64,000 bases of DNA. Origin: Turicibacter sanguinis. GTDB taxonomy: Bacteria; Bacillota_I; Bacilli_A; MOL361; Turicibacteraceae. A program made the position numbers and the translations under genes. Position 1 is the stretch's first letter, and the number at the start of each line of letters is the position of its first letter. The notes under the pieces were generated by a model. The model saw only the letters and a list, made by a program, of their open reading frames with translations, was not told the DNA's origin and did no database searches. Of this stretch, positions 9,020 to 15,247 are shown one piece after another. Where the stretch lies: positions 279,501-343,500 of the forward strand of contig NZ_CP053187.1 in assembly GCF_013046825.1 (NCBI RefSeq), written 5' to 3'.

Positions 9020-9687
9020 GGCATGATGTACCCTAGCCCACGACGCGTTTCAATCGCATCCTTAAGACCAATTTCCTCTAGTTTTTTTCGAAGACGTGTC
9101 ACATTCACCGACAACGTATTATCGTCAACAAATAAATCTGATTTCCATAAATGCTCCATCAAAACATCCCTCGAGACAATTTGGCCCTGATTTTTAATGA
9201 GACATCCTAAAATTTTCAGTTCATTCTTTGTAAGCTCCATCGTCTTTTGTTCATAAGTGATACTTCCATTCGACAAATTCAGCGTCAGACCTTTATAACA
9301 AAGCGTCTCACTTGCCGACAAAGAACCATACGTTCGTTTTAAAATGGATGAGATGCGCGCTAATAAAATTTGCGTATTATACGGTTTGGTAATAAAATCA
9401 TCAGCGCCTAAATTCATACTCATTAACTCATCTAGCTCACTATCTCGACTCGTTACGACAATAATTGGAACATCAGATGATTTTCGCACTTCTTTACAAA
9501 TATAATATCCATCAAAAACAGGTAAATTAATATCTAATAAAATTAATTGTGGCTTGATCGTTTCTACCTGTTCTACAATATTTGAAAAATCCGTTGGTGC
9601 TTCAACCTCATAACCATAACGGCTTAAAAAAATTTGAAGCTCTTCACGAATCACTTCTGCATCTTCAATAATCATAATTTTTTGCAA
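9016..9687 (-). CDS. OmpR-family response regulator, BceR-like
   Basis: 223 aa with an N-terminal receiver (acidic pair near IEDAE, phospho-Asp in LILLDINLP about residue 52, Lys in TKPYNTQ) and a C-terminal winged helix (TLSVNVTRLRKKL). The start codon is TTG at 9687, set by GGAGG seven bases upstream; the first ATG is four codons inside. It forms a translationally coupled pair with the kinase gene. Its promoter (9722-9765) carries a 15-bp box that also occurs in the micropeptide promoter at 10102-10145. Confidence 0.92.
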   Translation of the reverse strand: MQKIMIIEDAEVIREELQIFLSRYGYEVEAPTDFSNIVEQVETIKPQLILLDINLPVFDGYYICKEVRKSSDVPIIVVTSRDSELDELMSMNLGADDFITKPYNTQILLARISSILKRTYGSLSASETLCYKGLTLNLSNGSITYEQKTMELTKNELKILGCLIKNQGQIVSRDVLMEHLWKSDLFVDDNTLSVNVTRLRKKLEEIGLKDAIETRRGLGYIMP

Positions 9688-9721
9688 AATGATACCTCCA
9701 CTTCTAAATCCAACTACTCTT

Positions 9722-9765
9722 ATTATACCCTAGCGTCTGGTATAATTATCCTTACAATTTTGTCA
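9722..9765 (-). promoter_or_regulatory. Promoter and candidate operator of the BceRS-like operon
   Basis: Read on the minus strand: box TGACAAAATTGTAAG (9765-9751), a poor -35 GATAAT (9750-9745), a 17-bp spacer, then -10 TATAAT (9727-9722). A perfect 8-bp inverted repeat ATTATACC/GGTATAAT (9722-9729 and 9739-9746) spans -10 and spacer. A weak -35 with an adjacent upstream box is typical of an activator-dependent promoter. Confidence 0.6.
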
Positions 9766-9794
9766 CAAAAAAAAGAGTTCATCTATCTGAACTC
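9766..9794 (-). terminator. Terminator of the micropeptide operon
   Basis: On the minus strand, GAGTTC-8 nt-GAACTC followed by eight or nine T. It starts 5 bp after the stop of the second micropeptide. Confidence 0.85.
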
Positions 9795-9798
9795 AAGT

Positions 9799-9897
9799 TT
9801 ACTCTGCTACATATAACTCATTGACAGTCTCTTCTTTTACTCCGATTACTAAGACTAATACGATGACTTTTAAAATTTCCATTACTGCTCTTAACAT
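9799..9897 (-). CDS. Micropeptide, 32 aa, hydrophobic (second of a tandem pair)
   Basis: The 32-residue product starts MLRAVMEILKVIVLVLVIG and continues VKEETVNEL. One hydrophobic segment is followed by an acidic, charged tail. It aligns with the upstream 29-aa peptide across its length (EIL-VI-LVL-VG-KEE-VNE), so the two are paralogues. GGGAG lies 8 bp before the chosen ATG; in-frame ATGs at 9900-9903 give a two-residue variant. A terminator follows directly. No double-glycine leader or cleavable signal is visible. It could be a membrane-acting stress peptide, toxin-like peptide or transporter partner; I do not recognise a family. Confidence 0.65.
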   Translation of the reverse strand: MLRAVMEILKVIVLVLVIGVKEETVNELYVAE

Positions 9898-9944
9898 GAT
9901 CATCTCTCCCATCTTCCTTTAATTAAACTGATGTATTTAAAATG

Positions 9945-10034
9945 CTACTTGCACCACTCATTCACATTCTCTTCTTTAATCCCTACTATTAAGACTAAAC
10001 CAATTACGTTTAAGATTTCGATTACAAATTTCAT
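9945..10034 (-). CDS. Micropeptide, 29 aa, hydrophobic (first of a tandem pair)
   Basis: The product starts MKFVIEILNVIGLVLIVGIK and continues EENVNEWCK. The layout matches the second peptide: a hydrophobic stretch, then an acidic tail. GAGGAG lies 9 bp upstream; two further in-frame ATGs (10040, 10043) would add two or three residues. Conservation between the two peptides is at the amino-acid level with a diverged DNA sequence, which argues that both are translated. The gene has its own promoter (10102-10145) with the box shared with the BceRS-like operon. Confidence 0.65.
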   Translation of the reverse strand: MKFVIEILNVIGLVLIVGIKEENVNEWCK

Positions 10035-10101
10035 CTCCATCATCTCCTCAAAAAGTTTTGTTAAAACTCGCTGACAGATACATTATATCTCCTGCCCTAA
10101 T

Positions 10102-10145
10102 CTTATAACATCGAACTAGATGACAGAAATCTTTCATTTTTGTCA
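10102..10145 (-). promoter_or_regulatory. Promoter and candidate operator of the micropeptide operon
   Basis: Minus strand: box TGACAAAAATGAAAG (10145-10131), poor -35 ATTTCT (10130-10125), 17-bp spacer, -10 TATAAG (10107-10102). The box matches the one upstream of the BceR-like gene at 13 of 15 positions and sits at exactly the same distance from the -10. Confidence 0.55.
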
Positions 10146-10147
10146 TA

Positions 10148-10186
10148 TAAAAAAATCATCTCAATTCGTCTAAACGAAATGAGATG
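10148..10186 (-). terminator. Terminator of the alpha/beta hydrolase gene
   Basis: On the minus strand, the CATCTCATTTCGT / ACGAATTGAGATG hairpin is followed by a T-rich run. Confidence 0.85.
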
Positions 10187-10212
10187 AGCCTGTCTTCATA
10201 TTGTCATTCAAC

Positions 10213-11163
10213 TTATCTAACGTATTTCTCGATAAATTGATAAATTCCACTAAAATACTCCTTCTCCATTAAGTCATCCGCTTCACAATGACCGAGTCCC
10301 TCTATGTACCAAAGTTCTTTTTGTTCATGTGGAATCGCATCATAAATATACTGGCTACTCTCTGGTGGGGTAACCTTATCTTCTGTTCCATGAATTAATA
10401 ACACGGGAACCGTAATATTCGAAACAGCTTTAACAGGTTGAATATCATCATAAACTAGATTTTCTTTAAGTTTTAACACGACATTCCCAGCCCATTTAGC
10501 ATAACTCACCGGTAAAAATGGAATATTTTCAGCGATAATTCCAAGTTCAACAGCACTCTCCATCGTATGATATGGCGCGTCTAACACATAAAAATCAGCA
10601 TATTTACTTTCTTCATTTAACTCAGTATGCATCGTTGCTGTGGCAGCTCCCATCGAAAATCCGTGAATTCCTAAAATTCCATTTGGATATAACTCACGAG
10701 CAAATCCTGCAACAGCATCTAAATCAAATCGCTCATATAATCCAAACGTATAATTTTCACCACCTGTTAATCCGGTATGACGTTGATGGTAAACAACCAC
10801 ATTATAACCATTTTCTAAATAATTAAAAGCCGAATTTAAGACCTCATGATAATTGCTTCCGATTCCGTGAACAATTACCATCACATCATTTGTTGGCGTA
10901 TTCGCCTTAATATCTAAAACTTCAACCTCATAGCCATTTATAGGACTCTGTACAAAGGTTGTAGCATGTTCATATTTATCTAATGTGTCTAACACTTTAT
11001 CTTCACGCTCTGTGTAAAAAACAGTCATATCTTCTGCACTAACTGACGGATTCTTTCCAACTGTTCCATCATAAACCATATTCCCAATAATCCAAGTTGC
11101 TAACGCAAAAATAGATCCTGCACCAACCGTTGAACCGATAATGACCTTTTTCTTTTTTTTCAT
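10213..11163 (-). CDS. Membrane-anchored alpha/beta hydrolase
   Basis: Serine hydrolase fold of 316 aa. A Lys-rich N-terminus and one membrane segment (residues about 7-28) are followed by an extracytoplasmic catalytic domain. Visible elements are the oxyanion-side HGIG motif, the nucleophile elbow GFSMG (Ser about residue 171), a likely acid in HGTEDKVTPP and a His in GLGHCEADD. This resembles the YqkD/BAAT-like hydrolases that have an N-terminal anchor. The substrate is unknown (ester or amide). It is monocistronic, with its own terminator and AGGTGATTT-type RBS. Confidence 0.88.
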   Translation of the reverse strand: MKKKKKVIIGSTVGAGSIFALATWIIGNMVYDGTVGKNPSVSAEDMTVFYTEREDKVLDTLDKYEHATTFVQSPINGYEVEVLDIKANTPTNDVMVIVHGIGSNYHEVLNSAFNYLENGYNVVVYHQRHTGLTGGENYTFGLYERFDLDAVAGFARELYPNGILGIHGFSMGAATATMHTELNEESKYADFYVLDAPYHTMESAVELGIIAENIPFLPVSYAKWAGNVVLKLKENLVYDDIQPVKAVSNITVPVLLIHGTEDKVTPPESSQYIYDAIPHEQKELWYIEGLGHCEADDLMEKEYFSGIYQFIEKYVR

Positions 11164-11260
11164 TCTAAATCACCTCTTTTTGGAATTCAGTCATTGCTTT
11201 TTATTTATTATATCAAAATTATTTTGTTTTTCAAATTATTTGATTTGTAAACATTTAACA

Positions 11261-11291
11261 TTCATAACTTTACTCCTAAATTCTCATACTA
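11261..11291 (+). promoter_or_regulatory. Possible sigma-G/sigma-F-type promoter
   Basis: TTCATA (11261-11266), 18 bp, CATACTA (11285-11291). CATACTA equals the forespore -10 consensus and the -35 is a partial match. An overlapping TATAAT at 11290-11295 could instead serve sigma-A, but it has no good -35. Confidence 0.3.
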
Positions 11292-11332
11292 TAATTGTTG
11301 TTTAACAACAAATTTATTGGAGGATGATCACA

Positions 11333-11494
11333 ATGCATGATAAAAATCCAGGTGTCAAATGTACAGTAAGTAGTTGTAAATTTAATAACAATCAAAAACA
11401 TTTCTGTCAATTAAATCAAATCACAGTGGGAACACATGAAAAGAACCCAGTCCAATGTGAATGTACTGACTGTCAGTCATTTGAATTAAAATAA
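11333..11494 (+). CDS. DUF1540-like small Cys-rich protein
   Basis: A 53-aa protein with six cysteines arranged C-x4-C, C, then C-x-C-x2-C, beginning GVKCTVSSCKFN and ending CECTDCQSFELK. Short proteins with this cysteine pattern belong to the DUF1540 family, suspected metal binders found mostly in spore-forming Firmicutes. The RBS TTGGAGGATGATC is strong. It has a good terminator and no operon partner. A forespore-type promoter is possible just upstream. Confidence 0.75.
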   Translation: MHDKNPGVKCTVSSCKFNNNQKHFCQLNQITVGTHEKNPVQCECTDCQSFELK

Positions 11495-11524
11495 TCACAC
11501 GTTGTCTCCATCCTAATATCTTCT

Positions 11525-11548
11525 AAAGCTAGGGCTACCCTAGCTTTT
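11525..11548 (+). terminator. Hairpin terminator of the DUF1540-like gene
   Basis: AAAGCTAGGG-CTA-CCCTAGCTTT, a 10-bp perfect stem. The T tail is short. Confidence 0.7.
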
Positions 11549-11708
11549 AAAATTTCCCAGGAAAACCATATTTAATTCATTATATTCAGCAATTCCCTAA
11601 AATAAGACAACTGATTTAATAAAAAAGGATTTTTTTTACTTCCTATCTGATCATCATGTCTGTTTTCTTATATGCCCCTTAATTGAGTTAATAAACTGAT
11701 AGAAAATA

Positions 11709-11739
11709 AAAAAAGCAAACATCGAGCGTTTGCTTTTTA
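11709..11739 (-). terminator. Terminator of the VanRS-like operon
   Basis: AAAAAGCAAAC / GTTTGCTTTTT hairpin, with A- and T-runs on both sides. It sits 3 bp from the stop of the last gene. Confidence 0.85.
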
Positions 11740-11741
11740 AA

Positions 11742-12062
11742 TTAGAATAAAAATAATTGAACAATGTTTGCAACAATGGAAAAAATAACAAATCCTTTTG
11801 CCCATCCCGTACGATGTCGATAATATAAAATAAGTCCAACTAATGCACTTGTACCAATCAAAATTCCAATTCCTTGTTCTAAATAAAAATTCGTCGGCAA
11901 TGAAGTGACATTTATCCAGGCTAACCAAAAACTATAAACAGCTGAAATCCAGATCATAGCATGTGTTAGTTTAGACTTTTTAACGTTTATCAAAAGAACA
12001 ACGATTAAAAATGCTAAAATAAATAAAATAACAAATAACAAAAACAAATAACCAAGTGCCAT
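11742..12062 (-). CDS. Small integral membrane protein in a two-component operon
   Basis: 106 aa with three or four hydrophobic segments and little else. The open frame continues upstream to 12137, but AAAGGAGGG lies 6 bp before the ATG at 12062, giving an N-terminus MALGYLFLLFVILFIL. It is 68 bp downstream of the histidine kinase on the same strand and shares its terminator. Family not recognised. An accessory sensor or immunity role is possible from context only. Confidence 0.78.
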   Translation of the reverse strand: MALGYLFLLFVILFILAFLIVVLLINVKKSKLTHAMIWISAVYSFWLAWINVTSLPTNFYLEQGIGILIGTSALVGLILYYRHRTGWAKGFVIFSIVANIVQLFLF

Positions 12063-12130
12063 TTCATTCCCTCCTTTTTCTAACATCTGTATTATAGCAT
12101 CCAAATCTTTAAAATTTATGTTGAAAAATC

Positions 12131-13444
12131 TTAACAATTCTGTAGGATTGGTAACTCACACTCAAAAATAAACTGATCTGATTCTTGATAAACTTCTAGT
12201 TTTCCTCCAACACTCTCAATCAGCATACGACAACTTTGCAGTCCTACTCCATGACTTTCAATCTCATCACTGATTTGAAGTAAAACTTTATTACAAACCT
12301 TGATAACTAAAACATCTTCTAATTCGCAAATTCTAAACTTAATCGGATGTGAAGCATCCGCATATTTTAATAAATTTGAACAAATATTATCGATTAAACG
12401 GTAAAAATCATGACGTTCCATCTGTAAACTAAATGAATTCTCGATTTCAACCTCTACCAAAGCCTCAAACCCTTCACTTTCCAGTGAAGAAACGACTTCA
12501 TGTAAACACTGTTCAATCATCTCATCTGCATTTAGCGTCATAACTGGCGCTTTTTTTTCTTCTACAACACACTGACGAAACAACTGATCAATTAAATATT
12601 TGATCTGAAATGCCTTGCTAGACACAATCTCTAGATATTTCGTCTGTTCTCCCTTATCTTTTTCCTGCTTGATGATATCTAAATAAGAGATAACAGCGGT
12701 TAAGGGGGTTCTTAAGTCATGAGATAGTGATCTAATCATTTGAATGTTTTGCTGTTTTAATTCTTTCTCAAGTTCTATTTGTTGTTCTAAAGTTTTAGCC
12801 ATGTCATTAATGTCTGCTGCTAACTGAGAGATTTCATGCTGACCTCTCACTTCAATTTGAGTCGATAACTGACCATTTTTCATTCGTTCAACGGCATGGC
12901 TAATTTCTAAGATATAAGTAATCTGTCGATGCAACAAGGTCATAAAGGTAATCATAAAAATCACCATCGAAGCTATGACACACAATACTCGTCCCCACAA
13001 ATAAAAATTAAGATTAAAAAACGGATAAATATCTATCCAAGCCGTCCCGTCACTAAATTGGAGTGCATAAGTTTTTGGAATGTACATGACATCAGATTCT
13101 TGATACCCATAAGAGATTAAGCTTGAATCATAATAAAGTTCATCTCCTTGGTAAATCAAAATTAGCAAATCATCATGTGCTCGATGCCATTCTTCTAGTT
13201 GCTTAGCATTTTCTAAAGATAATTGATGATTCGTAATGTACGCCTGAATATCTCGATTGATTCGATCCATTTCGTCTGCATAACTGGGAGACTGATTCAC
13301 AACTTTACTCGTTAACGAATAAAGTGATTCCTCTAAAATAACATAACTTATAAAAGATAGTAATAATGAAATGACCACATATCCTGTAATCACTAAGCTC
13401 CACTTTGGTAACCCTACCTTTTCAAGAAATCGATTAATCCACAT
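12131..13444 (-). CDS. Sensor histidine kinase, VanS-like
   Basis: 437 aa. Two membrane helices flank an extracytoplasmic sensor region (about residues 40-150), followed by HAMP-like linker, dimerisation domain with H-box RSLSHDLRTPLTAVISY and an ATPase domain. The N-box (NICSNLLKYAD) and G2 (SHGVGLQSCRML) are visible, but the usual DxGxG G1 motif is not; the segment reads VIKVCNKVLLQISDE, as in some diverged GHKL kinases. The start at 13444 overlaps the regulator's last codons by 11 bp and has AAAAGGG 4 bp upstream. A longer in-frame start at 13501 has no better signal. Confidence 0.88.
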   Translation of the reverse strand: MWINRFLEKVGLPKWSLVITGYVVISLLLSFISYVILEESLYSLTSKVVNQSPSYADEMDRINRDIQAYITNHQLSLENAKQLEEWHRAHDDLLILIYQGDELYYDSSLISYGYQESDVMYIPKTYALQFSDGTAWIDIYPFFNLNFYLWGRVLCVIASMVIFMITFMTLLHRQITYILEISHAVERMKNGQLSTQIEVRGQHEISQLAADINDMAKTLEQQIELEKELKQQNIQMIRSLSHDLRTPLTAVISYLDIIKQEKDKGEQTKYLEIVSSKAFQIKYLIDQLFRQCVVEEKKAPVMTLNADEMIEQCLHEVVSSLESEGFEALVEVEIENSFSLQMERHDFYRLIDNICSNLLKYADASHPIKFRICELEDVLVIKVCNKVLLQISDEIESHGVGLQSCRMLIESVGGKLEVYQESDQFIFECELPILQNC

Positions 13445-14126
13445 AATACCCTTTTCCCCAAGCCGTCTTAATATAGACTGGATTTTTTGAATCCTTCTCA
13501 ATTTTTTTTCTCAAATTTCGCACGTGAACCATGACGGCATTGTCACCAATCACTTGCCCTGAATCATTCCAAATACTTTGATAAATTTGTTCCATCGAAA
13601 ATATTTTTTTACGATGAGTAATCAATAGTCGTAAAATCTCATATTCTGTCGTGGTCAAGGAAACCTCTTTTCCCTCTAAAATCACACGCGTCGAATTCAA
13701 ATCCACCACTAAATCACCAATCGTAATCGTCGGTTCTACCTTTACCTGAGTCGTTGAATGATACTGATACGCTCGTCTTAATAATGCTTTAACACGGATC
13801 AATAAATCACTATTTGAAAAAGGTTTCGTGATATAATCATCGCCACCCGCTGAAAATCCCATCGTTTTATCCGATTCTTGGCCATAGGCCGTTAAAAATA
13901 AAATCGGAACAAAAGACTTCTGACGTATTTCAGAGCAGACAACAATCCCAGACTTCTTTGGCATCTCGACATCTAAAATCACAAGTCCAATACTCTCATC
14001 CATTAATTCAATGGCTTCCTCACCATTACAAGCCGTCACAACCTCGTACCCATCACCTGTTAATAAGATTTGAAGAATTTGACGAATATCTTGATTATCA
14101 TCAGCGACTAAAATTCTATTTTTCAT
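13434..14126 (-). CDS. OmpR-family response regulator, VanR-like
   Basis: 230 aa. The receiver domain has the acidic pair ADDN, phospho-Asp in LVILDVEMP (about residue 52) and Lys in TKPFSNSDLL. The C-terminal winged helix has TTTEYEILRLL and VMVHVRNLRKKI. It is the first gene of a three-gene operon (regulator, kinase, small membrane protein). The signal is not predictable; close relatives often respond to cell-wall antibiotics. Confidence 0.92.
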   Translation of the reverse strand: MKNRILVADDNQDIRQILQILLTGDGYEVVTACNGEEAIELMDESIGLVILDVEMPKKSGIVVCSEIRQKSFVPILFLTAYGQESDKTMGFSAGGDDYITKPFSNSDLLIRVKALLRRAYQYHSTTQVKVEPTITIGDLVVDLNSTRVILEGKEVSLTTTEYEILRLLITHRKKIFSMEQIYQSIWNDSGQVIGDNAVMVHVRNLRKKIEKDSKNPVYIKTAWGKGYYVD

Positions 14127-14196
14127 CTACTTCATCCCACCTTTAAAAAAATTAACTTATCTCAGTTATATCATAAATTAAATAAAATTCATCAAA

Positions 14197-14222
14197 AAAA
14201 GACAACCATAGGTTGTCTTTTT
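14197..14222 (-). terminator. Terminator of the nucleosidase-like gene
   Basis: AAGACAACC-ATA-GGTTGTCTT with A- and T-runs on both sides, 16 bp past the stop on the minus strand. Confidence 0.85.
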
Positions 14223-14238
14223 CAATTATTTTATATTC

Positions 14239-14949
14239 CTAACAATAAACACCTTTTCGCGTCATGGCTTCAAGCATCGTATAAACAACATCACTTGATC
14301 GTTCATTAGCAGCTTGAAACGCCTGTTTAAAGGTTTGAAAAGCGTCATCATCTCCATAATGAGAGATTGCTTTAACACAAATAAATGGGAGATGATGACG
14401 ATAAGCGACTTGACCTAAAACAGCTGCCTCAACATCTATAAACTCAATGCGATAACTTTGATTTAAATGTTCGGAAATAATGCTACTATTAATAAAACGA
14501 TCTGCTGTTCCAAAAAGTCCAACCTGGCCCTTATAATCTAAATACTTACAAGCCATTAAAGCAAATTGCTTTAAATGTAAGTCACTTGGGAAAACAACTT
14601 GATTCGTTCCAGGAATTTCAAATAATCGATAATGATTGGCTTGAAAATCGACATCATATTGGAAAACCATATCTGAAATGGCAATATCTCCAAGATCTTT
14701 TTTTTGCTTTCCGATATATCCGCAATTTCCAAATCCAATAACCGCGGTAATCGGATACTTCTCTGTAATCACACCCATTGCATAAGCAAAATTAACTTTT
14801 CCCTCTCCTGCTTGAACCAAAATGATCTCTTTCCCATTCAATTTTATTTCATAAATGTTGAAGAGATAATCTGTGACGATTTTATAATCATTCAATTTAG
14901 CTAATAATTGTTGCGCTTCAAACTTAGATTCGCAAAAAATACACAACAT
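14239..14949 (-). CDS. MTA/SAH nucleosidase-like protein (PNP/UDP-phosphorylase superfamily)
   Basis: 236 aa. The fold signatures of the superfamily are present: a Gly-rich strand around VIGFGNCGYIG, EFIDVEAAVLGQVAY (counterpart of the conserved VEMEAAA helix that binds the ribose) and FICVKAISH. In characterised MTA/SAH nucleosidases the last motif reads AISD with the catalytic Asp; here it is AISH, followed by YGDDDA. So it may cleave a different nucleoside or use a shifted Asp. AAAGGG lies 8 bp before the chosen ATG; GTG 14958 and ATG 14955 are alternatives. It is monocistronic. Confidence 0.8.
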   Translation of the reverse strand: MLCIFCESKFEAQQLLAKLNDYKIVTDYLFNIYEIKLNGKEIILVQAGEGKVNFAYAMGVITEKYPITAVIGFGNCGYIGKQKKDLGDIAISDMVFQYDVDFQANHYRLFEIPGTNQVVFPSDLHLKQFALMACKYLDYKGQVGLFGTADRFINSSIISEHLNQSYRIEFIDVEAAVLGQVAYRHHLPFICVKAISHYGDDDAFQTFKQAFQAANERSSDVVYTMLEAMTRKGVYC

Positions 14950-15057
14950 GTTCATCACCCTTTATCCAATTCAGGATCAATTTTATCTGACTCATTTCTA
15001 CCTATCTTACTATATGCAATAGTTAATAGACGAGAACCTATTGAAGGGATTTCATAC

Positions 15058-15088
15058 AAAAACTCGCTCCAATTATTGAAGCGAGTTT
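15058..15088 (-). terminator. Terminator after the HTH-TPR unit
   Basis: AACTCGCT / AGCGAGTT arms around an 11-nt loop, with T5 on the minus-strand side. Confidence 0.75.
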
Positions 15089-15111
15089 AATTAAAATGAT
15101 GATCATTCGAC

Positions 15112-15235
15112 TTAAACACGAATATCTGGGGTCGTTTCCCAACCATGTTCTGTAGTGTGATCATAAGCTAAAACTTCAAAATTGAATAAATTACTATGGA
15201 TGAAGACCCCCATCATCACGAATAACCTTAATCAT
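15112..15235 (-). pseudogene. Tiny ORF with an apparent +1 frameshift at a G5 run
   Basis: From ATG 15235 the frame reads MIKVIRDDGGLHP and stops. If one G is removed from the run at 15207-15211 (C5 on the plus strand) it continues as IRDDGVFIHSNLFNFEVLAY and ends GWETTPDIRV at 15112, a coherent protein of 40 residues. Alternatively translation starts at the ATG pair just before the run (AAGG 9 bp upstream), giving 34 residues from MMGVFIHS. It lies 12 bp after the HTH-TPR regulator and is followed by a terminator, so it belongs to that transcript. No signal peptide. Function unknown. Confidence 0.45.
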
Positions 15236-15247
15236 TTTCTCTTCATT

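Noticed and set aside
9799-10043. Micropeptides as a two-peptide bacteriocin or Agr-type signal
   Set aside because: No double-glycine leader, no AgrB-like or bacteriocin transporter gene nearby, and acidic rather than basic tails.
11654-11839. 61-aa minus-strand ORF
   Set aside because: It runs through the terminator hairpin and overlaps the small membrane protein in another frame.
11742-13444. Small membrane protein plus kinase as an Agr quorum-sensing unit
   Set aside because: The kinase is VanS-like with an extracytoplasmic sensor domain, and the small protein has several helices, unlike AgrD or AgrB.
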